Shown here in pieces: positions 41,703 through 49,691 of a DNA stretch of 64,000 nt. Position numbers and translations under genes: made by a program. Below the pieces are notes generated by a model. That model had not been told where the DNA came from. It searched no databases and was given only the letters and a program-made list of their open reading frames with translations. The stretch is from Chelatococcus asaccharovorans (GTDB taxonomy: Bacteria; Pseudomonadota; Alphaproteobacteria; Rhizobiales; Beijerinckiaceae): NCBI RefSeq assembly GCF_003201475.1, contig NZ_QJJK01000002.1:62001-126000 (forward strand), in the 5' to 3' direction. Every line of letters starts with the position of its first letter. The stretch's first letter is position 1.

Positions 41703-42079
41703 TCGACTATCCCGCCGCCCCCGACACGCCTCGCTCGCATCTGCCGTTCAGCCCCTGCACGCGCGTGGGTGATCTCATCTTCGTCTCCGGTCAGGCATCG
41801 GTCGACGCGACGGGACAGATCATCTCCGACAGCTTCGAAGGCGAGATGCGTCGCTCCATCGAGAACCTGCGCAAGGTGCTGGAGACGGCCGGCAGCGATC
41901 TCGCCCATGTGGTGCAGACGCGGAATTATGTGCGTGACGCGAGCGATCTCGCGCAATTCAACGCGATCTATCCCGACTATTTCCGCGAGCCCTATCCGGC
42001 CCGCACCACGATCACCAACTGCCTGACGGAGGCACTCCGCTACGAAATCGAGTGTATCGCCGTCGTCAAGGCGACGTGA
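41699..42079 (+). CDS. RidA family enamine/imine deaminase
   Basis: 126 residues, normal for the trimeric RidA/YjgF/UK114 family that hydrolyses reactive 2-aminoacrylate-type enamines and imines. FSPCTRVGDLIFVSGQ, the GDLIFVSGQASVD core, and PARTTITNCL with the substrate-binding Arg of active RidA proteins are all present. ATG 41699 overlaps the stop of M81 paralog 3. With the PLP enzyme at 37056 making such intermediates, a detoxifying or finishing role is a natural fit. Confidence 0.9.
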   Translation: MIDYPAAPDTPRSHLPFSPCTRVGDLIFVSGQASVDATGQIISDSFEGEMRRSIENLRKVLETAGSDLAHVVQTRNYVRDASDLAQFNAIYPDYFREPYPARTTITNCLTEALRYEIECIAVVKAT

Positions 42080-42188
42080 CACCGGATGACGGCCTGCCCG
42101 TTCTCCGGCGTCATTCCGGACGATACGCACGGCTCGCGGGGCATCCCCGGCGATCCCATGGACAAGCGCTCGGATCCCATCCGCCACG

Positions 42189-43256
42189 CTATTGCGTGAT
42201 CTCCTCGGCGCGGTGGCAGGCCACCAGACTGCCGTCCACCGCTCTGATCTCCGGCCGCTCGTGCCGGCACCGCTCCACCGCGAAGGGACAGCGCGGGTTG
42301 AAGGCGCAGCCATGCGGCGGATCGATCGGATTGGGAACCTCGCCCTGCATCGGCTCGCGGATGGCCCCGATGCTGTGCAGCGTCGGCATCGTCCGCATCA
42401 ACAGCTTGGAATAGGGATGGCGCGGGGACCGGAACAGGGTCTCCTTGTCCGCGAGTTCAACGATGCGGCCGAGATACATCACGCCCACCGTGTCGGACAT
42501 ATGGTCGACGACGGCGAGATTGTGGCTGATGAAGAGATAGGTGAGCCCGAGTTCGTCCTGCAGATCCCGCATGAGATTGAGGATCTGCGCCTGTACGGAC
42601 ACATCCAGCGCGGATGTCGGCTCGTCGCAGACGATGAAGGCCGGCCGGCTCGCGAGTGCGCGCGCCACTGCGATGCGCTGGCGCTGGCCGCCGGAGAATT
42701 CATGGGGATATTTGTCGGAATCGGCAGCCGACAGACCAACGCCCACGAGGAGGTCCGCGACGCGCTCCCGGACGTCCCGGCTGCCATCCGCTAGTTTCAG
42801 CGCCAGGATCGGCTCGGCGATGATCCGCCCCACCCGCCAGCGCGGGTTGAGGCTGCCATAAGGATCCTGGAAGATCATCTGGATGTCGCGCCGATAGGGG
42901 CTCGCGCCGTCGGCGATATCCTCGATCGGGGTATCACGATAGCTGACCGTGCCGGACGTCGGCTTTTGCAGGCCGGCGATGCAGCGGGCAGCCGTCGATT
43001 TCCCGCAGCCGGACTCGCCGACGAGGCTCAGGGTCCGCCCCTGCGGGATCTCGAAGCTGATGTCATCAACCGCTTTCAGGGTCTTGCGCCCCTGGCCCGT
43101 CGTCACGCGGGTGATCCATGGCGCGGAGACGTCAAAGACCTTGCGCAGATGCCTGACCTTGACCAGAGCCGCGGCGGGAAGGCGCTCCGGCGGGGGTTCC
43201 AGCCGGGGCTCGGCCGGCCTGTCGATCGCGATATGCGCAGCGGCAATCGTGCTCAC
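42189..43256 (-). CDS. ABC transporter ATP-binding protein, DppF/OppF type (unit 3)
   Basis: 355 residues. Walker A LVGESGCGKSTAARC, FQDPYGSLNPRWRVG, signature FSGGQRQRIAVARAL, Walker B FIVCDEPTSALDVS and LFISHNLAVVDH are intact; C-terminal Cys cluster CAFNPRCPFAVERC present. It converges on the RidA gene and overlaps the DppD-like gene by 4 bp. Divergently transcribed from the unit-3 binding protein and permeases, with which it should assemble. Confidence 0.95.
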   Translation of the reverse strand: MSTIAAAHIAIDRPAEPRLEPPPERLPAAALVKVRHLRKVFDVSAPWITRVTTGQGRKTLKAVDDISFEIPQGRTLSLVGESGCGKSTAARCIAGLQKPTSGTVSYRDTPIEDIADGASPYRRDIQMIFQDPYGSLNPRWRVGRIIAEPILALKLADGSRDVRERVADLLVGVGLSAADSDKYPHEFSGGQRQRIAVARALASRPAFIVCDEPTSALDVSVQAQILNLMRDLQDELGLTYLFISHNLAVVDHMSDTVGVMYLGRIVELADKETLFRSPRHPYSKLLMRTMPTLHSIGAIREPMQGEVPNPIDPPHGCAFNPRCPFAVERCRHERPEIRAVDGSLVACHRAEEITQ

Positions 43257-44284
43257 GCGGCCACTCCCCGCTCTGTCGCCCAGCAGGCGGCGCGATGGCC
43301 GGCGGATGGCTTGAGCTCCGGCCGCTCCTGGCGGCAGATGTCCATGACATCAGGACAACGCGGGGAGAACGCGCAACCTCGCGGGATGGCATCGAGCCGC
43401 GGCATCGCCCCGGCGATCTGCGGCAAACGCCTGAGGCGGCGTCCCACCTCGGGGATGGAGCCCATGAGCCCGCGCGTATAGGGATGGCGTGGCGTCAGGA
43501 TCACGTCCCTCACGGGTCCGATCTCGACGATACGGCCGGCGTACATCACGGCAACGCGCTGCGCGGCTTCCGCGATCACCCCCATGTCATGGGTAATGAG
43601 CATGACGGCGGTGCCCTTGCGCTGGCACAGATCACGCAGGAGCGCGATGATCTGCCCCTGAATCGACACGTCGAGCGCCGTTGTCGGCTCGTCCGCGACG
43701 ATCAGACGCGGACGGCCAGCCAATGCCAGAGCGATGACCACGCGTTGGCGCATCCCGCCCGAGAATTCGTGGGGGTAATTGGCAAGGCGTGCCTCGGGGG
43801 CGGGAATGCCGACCTGGGCCATCAGGCTGATGGCTTCCTGGCGCGCCGCCTGGCCCTTGAGCTCCGTGTGCTCTTCGATGGTCTCCACCAGTTGGCGGCC
43901 GATGGTGAAGACGGGATTGAGCGAAGTGAGCGGGTCCTGGAAGATCGTCGCGATTTCCGCACCGCGAACCTTGCGCAAATCCTCGGGCGGCAGGTTGTCG
44001 ATCCGCCTGCCATTACAATGGATCTCGCCGCCGACGATGGCGAGGGGCGGATCGATGAGGCCGGTCAAGGCCGTGCCCATCATCGACTTGCCGGCGCCGG
44101 ATTCGCCCACGACGCCCAGGATCTCGCCGGGCATGATCTCAAACGAGACATCCCGCACGACAGGGATAGCGCCGCTCTCGGTGTTGAGCGCGACCTGCAG
44201 GCCTTTCACCTCCACGAGAGGCGCGGCCCGCTCGGGCGCTGCCGATGCGGACGCCGCCGATGTCACCAACGGTAGCACAGCCAT
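43253..44284 (-). CDS. ABC transporter ATP-binding protein, DppD/OppD type (unit 3)
   Basis: 343 residues. Walker A GVVGESGAGKSMMG, TIFQDPLTSLNPVFTIG, signature FSGGMRQRVVIALAL, Walker B LIVADEPTTALDVS and VMLITHDMGVIAEAA are visible, plus the Cys cluster CAFSPRCPDVMDIC. First gene of the leftward arm of unit 3. Its start lies ~150 bp from the operator-like module at 44434-44460, which it probably shares with the rightward arm. Confidence 0.95.
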   Translation of the reverse strand: MAVLPLVTSAASASAAPERAAPLVEVKGLQVALNTESGAIPVVRDVSFEIMPGEILGVVGESGAGKSMMGTALTGLIDPPLAIVGGEIHCNGRRIDNLPPEDLRKVRGAEIATIFQDPLTSLNPVFTIGRQLVETIEEHTELKGQAARQEAISLMAQVGIPAPEARLANYPHEFSGGMRQRVVIALALAGRPRLIVADEPTTALDVSIQGQIIALLRDLCQRKGTAVMLITHDMGVIAEAAQRVAVMYAGRIVEIGPVRDVILTPRHPYTRGLMGSIPEVGRRLRRLPQIAGAMPRLDAIPRGCAFSPRCPDVMDICRQERPELKPSAGHRAACWATERGVAA

Positions 44285-44433
44285 TTCCCTCGTTGATCAT
44301 AATTGGCCATCGCCTCCGCACCGGCTGACCGCGAAGCCCGCGTCGATCCGGCAATTCACCGGGCCGCGCCGACGGGCTGCGACCCCTCTGTGTCGAAGCT
44401 GGCACCTGACAATGCACGAAAGGAGCCGTGCTC

Positions 44434-44460
44434 GTAAAGTGTCTTGATCAAATGATCGGT
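44434..44460. promoter_or_regulatory. Operator-like module upstream of transporter unit 3
   Basis: GTAAAGT (44434-44440), three bases, then TTGATCAAATGATCGGT (44444-44460). The same module, with the same spacing, occurs at 53136-53162. The core TTGATCAA is palindromic. It lies 44-70 bp before the unit-3 binding-protein start in the divergent region, a good place for regulation of both arms. The GntR/FCD protein at 48443 is the nearest candidate regulator (inference). Confidence 0.65.
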
Positions 44461-44503
44461 TTGGTGGACGATAGGCCTATAATCGATAAGGGGAATACGG
44501 ACC

Positions 44504-46117
44504 ATGATCCGGACCAAGTGGCTTACGGCACTCTGCGCAACCGTCTGCATGGCAACGGCGATCTCTGGGATGACACCGGGCGTCGCGGCGACGCTCCGCT
44601 ATGGCGGCACGACCCCGCCCCTGACCATGGATCCCCACGTGACCAATGACTTCGTCACGACCGCCTTGGTTCGCCAGATCCATGACACCATCGTCGACTT
44701 GCAGGACGACATGCAGATCGGCCCTGGCATTGCCACCGCGTGGACCTATCAAGGGAACAATACGTGGCGCTTCAAGATCCGCGAGGGCGTAAAATTCCAG
44801 GATGGAACGCCGCTGAGCGTTGACGACATCATCTTCTCCATCATGCGCCAGAAGGGCAGCCCCCTCTACACGGCGCTGTTTGGCGGCATCAAGGAGGCGG
44901 TCAAGGTCGACGATACAAGCGTCGATGTCATCTCCAACGGCCCGGACCCGATCCTGCCGCGCAAGATGGTTCGCCTTTTCGTCATGTCGCAGGCCTGGGC
45001 CAAGGCCAACAACGTCGAAAAGCTGCCCGACCTTGGCGCCCAGGGCACCGAGGCCTACTCGCTCCGCCACGCCAACGGAACCGGACCGATGCAACTCGTG
45101 TCCCAGGATCCGGGCCGCAAGACCGTCTTCGCCCGCAATGCAAACTACTGGGGGCCATTCCCCGGCAACGTGACCGAGGCCATCTACACGCCCATCGGTT
45201 CTTCTCCGACGCGCGTGGCCGCCCTGCTCTCGGGCGAACTCGATCTCATCACCGATCTCCCGATCCAGGACATCGAGCGCGTGAAGTCGACGCCCGGCTT
45301 CCACATCGAACAGGTGCCGCAGCAGCTCTCCATGTTCCTGGAGATGGATGGCACGCGCGATGTCGCCCTTGACGTCTTCGACAAATCCGGCAAGCCGCTG
45401 CAGGCCAACCCGCTCAAGGACGTCCGCGTCAGGAAGGCGCTCTCGCTGGCGATCGACTCGAAGCTGATCGTCCAGCGGGTCATGCGCGGCCAGGCCGTGC
45501 CGCTCAGCGTTGGCGGCGCCTACGGCATGGATGGCTTCCAGAAAGATCTCGACACCGGCCGCCCCTACGACGTGGAGCAGGCCAAGAAGCTTCTGGCGGA
45601 AGCCGGCTATCCCGATGGCTTCGCGATCCAGCTGAACTGCCCGCTCGAGCGTTACACCAATGCCGACGAGATCTGCCGCGCCGTCGCAAGCATGCTTGCG
45701 CGTGTCGGAGTCGAGGTGCGGGTGAAGGGCATGGTCTGGCCGGAATTCGCGCGCATGCTTGTGAATGGTCCCTCATCCAGCTTTCACCTGATCGGCGGAT
45801 CAGGCAATTCCGGTGACCTGCAGGACACCTTCGTCTCGATCATGGCCACCCGCGACAAGGCCAAGGGGCGTGGCGGCACGAACTGGGCGATGTGGACGAA
45901 CCCGGAATTCGACGCGGTCGTGGACGAGCTCGTGACGACGTTCGACCCGGCCAAGCGCACGGAACTCTATCGCAAGGGCCTCACCATCGCGCGCGACCAG
46001 GTCCAGGGCATCTACCTGTTCCAGCCCGTGCTGAGCTGGGGCATGAAGGATAGCGTCAGCGCGTCAGCCCGCGCCGACGCGGCCGTCATGCTGCAGAAGG
46101 TGCAGATCAAGCCATAG
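44504..46117 (+). CDS. ABC transporter substrate-binding protein, family 5 (unit 3)
   Basis: 537 residues with a Sec signal peptide (WLTALCATVCMATAISG ... GVAA). SBP_bac_5 landmarks: LTMDPHVTNDFVTTALVRQI, IATAWTYQGNNTWRFKIRE, GVKFQDGTPLSVDDIIFSI and VRVRKALSLAIDSKLIVQRV. AAGGGGA precedes ATG 44504. Periplasmic receptor of the unit-3 importer; the permease genes follow after a 220-bp gap that holds a palindromic repeat element. Ligand unknown. Confidence 0.94.
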   Translation: MIRTKWLTALCATVCMATAISGMTPGVAATLRYGGTTPPLTMDPHVTNDFVTTALVRQIHDTIVDLQDDMQIGPGIATAWTYQGNNTWRFKIREGVKFQDGTPLSVDDIIFSIMRQKGSPLYTALFGGIKEAVKVDDTSVDVISNGPDPILPRKMVRLFVMSQAWAKANNVEKLPDLGAQGTEAYSLRHANGTGPMQLVSQDPGRKTVFARNANYWGPFPGNVTEAIYTPIGSSPTRVAALLSGELDLITDLPIQDIERVKSTPGFHIEQVPQQLSMFLEMDGTRDVALDVFDKSGKPLQANPLKDVRVRKALSLAIDSKLIVQRVMRGQAVPLSVGGAYGMDGFQKDLDTGRPYDVEQAKKLLAEAGYPDGFAIQLNCPLERYTNADEICRAVASMLARVGVEVRVKGMVWPEFARMLVNGPSSSFHLIGGSGNSGDLQDTFVSIMATRDKAKGRGGTNWAMWTNPEFDAVVDELVTTFDPAKRTELYRKGLTIARDQVQGIYLFQPVLSWGMKDSVSASARADAAVMLQKVQIKP

Positions 46118-46197
46118 CTTTCTTGCCACGGGCGGCGGATCGGCATGCGAAATCCGTCGCCACGCCGCCCTGCGAGGCGCGTGGACCTCGCGAACAC

Positions 46198-46306
46198 CCT
46201 AGAGCAAGTCCGTCTTTTGCGGACGTGCTCCGCTCAAAAATTAACGAGCAAATTCAACGACTTCGATGGTATCGGGCGATTCCATCTAAGTCGGATTTGC
46301 TCTAGG
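46198..46306. repeat. MITE-like palindromic intergenic element, 109 bp
   Basis: Ends CCTAGAGCAAGTCCG (46198-46212) and CGGATTTGCTCTAGG (46292-46306) are inverted repeats matching at 14 of 15 bases. The interior is AT-richer than the flanks and partly self-complementary (AAATTCAACGACTTCGATGG region). Elements ending in CTAGAGCA/TGCTCTAG are widespread intergenic repeats in Hyphomicrobiales (general knowledge). Only one copy was noticed in this window. It sits between the binding-protein and permease genes of one operon and may fold in the transcript. Confidence 0.7.
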
Positions 46307-46338
46307 CCTCGGATAGCCGGCACTGAAGGGCCTCTGGA

Positions 46339-47322
46339 ATGCTTGCCTTCCTCTTGAACCGCCTGTTCCACGCACTCCTCGTGGTCTTCGTGGTCAGCGT
46401 CCTCGCCTTCATTCTGGGCGATGTCGTGGGCGATCCCGTCGCGAGCATCCTCGGCCTCGACGCCACACCCGCCGATCGGCTGGCCCTGCGTACGCGCCTT
46501 CACCTCGATGAGCCGGCCGTTCTTCGCTACCTCTACTATGTACAGAACCTTCTGCACGGTGACCTCGGGGTCTCCTACGCCGCCCAGCGACCCGTGAGCG
46601 CATTGCTCGCCGAGCGCATACCGGCAACCGTGGAGCTTGCCGCCGTGGCGCTCACCCTGTCCCTGGCGATCGGCGTACCGCTCGGGGTCTACGCGGCGGT
46701 CAAACGCCGCCAAATGCTGGCAAACGCCCTGATGACCCTCTCCGTCCTCGGCGTGTCGTTGCCGACCTTCGTGGTCGGGATCCTCCTCATCTTCTGCTTT
46801 TCGCTGAGGCTCGGCTGGCTGCCCTCCTTCGGGCGCGGCGAGGTCGTCACCATCGGCTTCTGGACGACGGGCTTCCTCACCGCATCGGGCCTGAAGTCGC
46901 TCATCATGCCGGCACTGTCGCTCGCCATCGGACAGATTGCGCTGGTGGCCCGCCTGTCCCGCGCGGAAATGCTCAACGTGCTCAAGAGCGACTACATCCG
47001 CTTCGCGCGTGCCCGCGGGTTGAAGAATCGCGCGGTCTATTTCTCCCACGCGCTGCGCAATACGCTCATTCCCATCATTACGGTCAGTGGCATCCAGCTC
47101 GGCTATCTCGTCGCCTTCGCGGTCGTCGTCGAGCAGGTCTTCCAGTGGCCCGGCATGGGCCTCCTCTTCCTGCAGGCACTCGGCCAGACCGATCTGCCGG
47201 TGATCTCCGCCTTCCTGATGGTGGCGGCGCTGTTCTTCGTGGGCATCAATCTCGTCGTCGACCTCCTCTATGCCGTCGCCGATCCCCGGCTGCGCATCAA
47301 GACGCTGTCGGCGCGTTCATAA
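46339..47322 (+). CDS. ABC transporter permease, DppB/OppB type (unit 3)
   Basis: 327 residues, six predicted spans beginning FLLNRLFHALLVVFVVSVLAF. Contains GDPVASILGLDATP, LRYLYYVQNLLHGDLGVSY and the coupling loop YIRFARARGLKNRAVYFSHA. Inner-membrane channel half for unit 3; the DppC-like gene follows after 12 bp. A weak GAAGGG serves as ribosome site, so expression may depend on read-through from the binding-protein gene past the palindromic element. Confidence 0.94.
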   Translation: MLAFLLNRLFHALLVVFVVSVLAFILGDVVGDPVASILGLDATPADRLALRTRLHLDEPAVLRYLYYVQNLLHGDLGVSYAAQRPVSALLAERIPATVELAAVALTLSLAIGVPLGVYAAVKRRQMLANALMTLSVLGVSLPTFVVGILLIFCFSLRLGWLPSFGRGEVVTIGFWTTGFLTASGLKSLIMPALSLAIGQIALVARLSRAEMLNVLKSDYIRFARARGLKNRAVYFSHALRNTLIPIITVSGIQLGYLVAFAVVVEQVFQWPGMGLLFLQALGQTDLPVISAFLMVAALFFVGINLVVDLLYAVADPRLRIKTLSARS

Positions 47323-47334
47323 GGGGCCCGTTCC

Positions 47335-48276
47335 ATGTCCGCCGTCGTCAATTCCAAAGCCCGGCCCTGGAGCCTCTCGTCCCTCTGGCGCAACGCCTTC
47401 GTTCGACGCCTTCTCAGGGCCCCGGCCGCCGCAGTTGCGCTGGCGGTGCTCGTCCTCCTCGTCCTCAGCGCGGTCTTCGCACCCTGGCTGGCGCAGACCA
47501 ACCCTTACGATCTCGCCTCCCTCGATCTCCTCGATTCGCATCTCCCACCCGCTTTCGTGGCGGGCGGCGATCCACGCTATGTCCTGGGCACCGACAGTCA
47601 GGGGGCCGATCTCGCTTCCCTGATACTTTACGGCCTGCGCTCCTCGCTGCTCGTCGGCGTCTGCGCGGTGTCGCTCTCCGTCACGCTCGGGACCATCGCC
47701 GGCCTCGCGAGCGGCTATCTCGGCCGCTGGGTGGATGGCGTCATCATGCGCATTGCTGATATCCAGTTCACCTTCCCCGCCATGCTGCTGGCGCTTCTGA
47801 TCGGCGGCATCAGCCAGTCGCTCATGTCCAACGCGATGCGTGCGACGCTCGCCATGCCAATCGTGATCCTTGCCCTCGGGATCTCGCACTGGCCGCATTT
47901 TGCACGGCTGGTGCGGGGCGCCGTGCTCGTCGAGCGCCAGAAGGACTATGTCGCAGCCGCCCGGCTGGTCGGCCGGGGACCGATCTTCATCATGGGGATG
48001 CAGCTCCTGCCGAATGTGCTGAACCCGATTTTCGTGCTGGCCACCCTCGATATCGCCTTCGCGATCATGTCGGAGGCCACGCTGTCCTTCCTCGGCTTCG
48101 GCATGCCCTCCACCCAGCCCTCGCTCGGCACCCTCATCCGCATCGGCTATGGCTACCTCTTCTCCGGCGAATGGTGGGTGGTCATTTTTCCCGGGCTCAC
48201 GCTCGTCCTCATCCTTGTCTCCATCAACATCTTCGGTGACTGGCTGCGCGACATGCTCGATCCCCGGCTCCGCTGA
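47335..48276 (+). CDS. ABC transporter permease, DppC/OppC type (unit 3)
   Basis: 313 residues. N-terminal span (AAVALAVLVLLVLSAVFAPW), the DppC loop RYVLGTDSQGADLASLILYG (Ala in place of the usual Arg of GRD), and the EAA loop YVAAARLVGRGPIFIMGMQL are visible. Last transporter gene of the rightward arm. The GntR regulator gene follows 166 bp later on the same strand. Confidence 0.94.
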   Translation: MSAVVNSKARPWSLSSLWRNAFVRRLLRAPAAAVALAVLVLLVLSAVFAPWLAQTNPYDLASLDLLDSHLPPAFVAGGDPRYVLGTDSQGADLASLILYGLRSSLLVGVCAVSLSVTLGTIAGLASGYLGRWVDGVIMRIADIQFTFPAMLLALLIGGISQSLMSNAMRATLAMPIVILALGISHWPHFARLVRGAVLVERQKDYVAAARLVGRGPIFIMGMQLLPNVLNPIFVLATLDIAFAIMSEATLSFLGFGMPSTQPSLGTLIRIGYGYLFSGEWWVVIFPGLTLVLILVSINIFGDWLRDMLDPRLR

Positions 48277-48442
48277 CAAGCGTCTTGGGCCGCATGGCCT
48301 TTTCAGCGCGCGAGGGCGATTTCGCGGAATTATTCGGGTATAGGAACTGGCCTCGCATGGCCTGTCGCGAGGAGAATTCGTTGGACGGCCGGTGCCCCGC
48401 GCACCGGGCGATGCCTTTCGTCACTTGGCTAAGGAGGACAGC

Positions 48443-49171
48443 GTGCGTGACACCGGACAAGGACTGCCGGAACATCCGGGTCTAGGCCCTGTGGCTTCGC
48501 GCAGGACGATCCAGGAGGAAGTCTACCAGCGCCTCAGCCACGCCCTGATGACAGGCTGGTTCGACCCCGGCCAGATCCTCACCATCTCCTCGCTGTCGGA
48601 ACTCTTCGGCACGAGCCACATGCCGGTGCGCGAGGCGCTCCGCAGGCTCACCGCCGAGAAGGCGCTCGAGGTCGTGTCGACCGGCTCGGCCTGCGTGCCG
48701 ACGGTCTCGCGCGCCCGCCTCGACGATCTCTGCAACACGCGCATCATCGTGGAGGGAGCAGCCGCGGAACTCGCGGCCCCGCATATCACGCCGCGCGATC
48801 TGCGCACGCTCGAGCGCGCCGCAGACGACCACGCCCGCGCCGAGGAAGGCGTCTATGCGATGATGGCGAAGAACCAGGAGTTCCACTTCACCATCTACCG
48901 CGCCACGCATTCCCCGGTCCTGATCCAGCTCATCGAAGCACTGTGGCTGCGGTTCGGACCCTATCTGCGCATGTTGACCCGGCATATGGAACCGCTCCTG
49001 AAGACGACGGATGCGCAGATCTATGCCAAGCACCACTACGCGATCATCGATGCGATCAAGACGCGCGACCCGGCCGCGGTGAAGGCGCATCTGATCGAAG
49101 ACATCGCGACGACCCAGGCGCTTCTGCAGACGCTGTGTCCGACTGACGACAAGAAGTCCAGCGTCGCTTGA
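48443..49171 (+). CDS. GntR family transcriptional regulator with FCD domain
   Basis: 242 residues from GTG 48443, which has AGGAGG eight bases upstream; earlier ATGs lack a site. N-terminal winged helix (TIQEEVYQRLSHALMTGWF, LSELFGTSHMPVREALRRL) and C-terminal FCD helical domain with metal-ligand pattern (NQEFHFTIYRATHS, and later AKHHYAIIDAIKTRD). FCD regulators sense small carboxylates or amino-acid-like ligands. Its place between transporter unit 3 and the hydrolase operon makes it the likely reader of the repeated GTAAAGT/TTGATCAAA module. It has no such module in front of itself. Confidence 0.92.
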   Translation: MRDTGQGLPEHPGLGPVASRRTIQEEVYQRLSHALMTGWFDPGQILTISSLSELFGTSHMPVREALRRLTAEKALEVVSTGSACVPTVSRARLDDLCNTRIIVEGAAAELAAPHITPRDLRTLERAADDHARAEEGVYAMMAKNQEFHFTIYRATHSPVLIQLIEALWLRFGPYLRMLTRHMEPLLKTTDAQIYAKHHYAIIDAIKTRDPAAVKAHLIEDIATTQALLQTLCPTDDKKSSVA

Positions 49172-49248
49172 CGCCAATCCTTGGGCGCCGATTGGCCTTG
49201 CCTGAACGTCTTTGACGCAGACGGGCTTGCGGTTGAAGCGGCCCGCCC

Positions 49249-49638
49249 TCAGATGCGGCTGCGTTTCAAGGCCGTGACCTCGATCTCGACCTTGATCTCT
49301 TCCACCGGAAAGCCGCAGATGATGGTCGTATTCGTGGGACGCGGATCGGAGAACGTCTGTCCCAGGATCGTCGAGACGGCCATGACATCGGCGCGATCCG
49401 CGAGATAGACGCGGACCGTGACGATATCCGCGAGGGCTGCCCCGGCTTTTTCCAGCGTTTCACGGATGGTTTTCAGGGATTGCCGCGTCTGGTCTTCGAC
49501 GCTGTCGGGAAAGGCGCTGCTCGCGGGATCATAACCGGCGGTCCCGGAGACAAATATCCATTCACCGTCGACCACCGCCCGCGAATAGCCCGCGAGTTCC
49601 TCGAATTTCGAGCCCGACGATATCGTCCATCGCGTCAT
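49249..49638 (-). CDS. RidA/YjgF family protein lacking the catalytic Arg
   Basis: 129 residues from ATG 49638. The fold markers EELAGYSRAVVDGEWIFVSG, LEKAGAALADIVTVRVYL and VEEIKVEIEVTAL are present. Where active RidA proteins have the Arg of the PARTT motif it reads RPTNTTII, so it probably belongs to one of the Rid subfamilies without imine deaminase activity. It follows the large alpha/beta hydrolase gene by 53 bp at the end of a leftward operon (amidohydrolase, hydrolase, Rid), suggesting a role in that pathway. Confidence 0.88.
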   Translation of the reverse strand: MTRWTISSGSKFEELAGYSRAVVDGEWIFVSGTAGYDPASSAFPDSVEDQTRQSLKTIRETLEKAGAALADIVTVRVYLADRADVMAVSTILGQTFSDPRPTNTTIICGFPVEEIKVEIEVTALKRSRI

Positions 49639-49691
49639 TTCATCAACCTCATGGTGTTCGGCTTCGCACCTGGCGGCTCTGCAGTCGCCGC

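Noticed and set aside
48285-48305. Terminator GGCCGCATGGCCTTTT after the unit-3 permease
   Set aside because: Stem is only four to five base pairs; too weak to assert.
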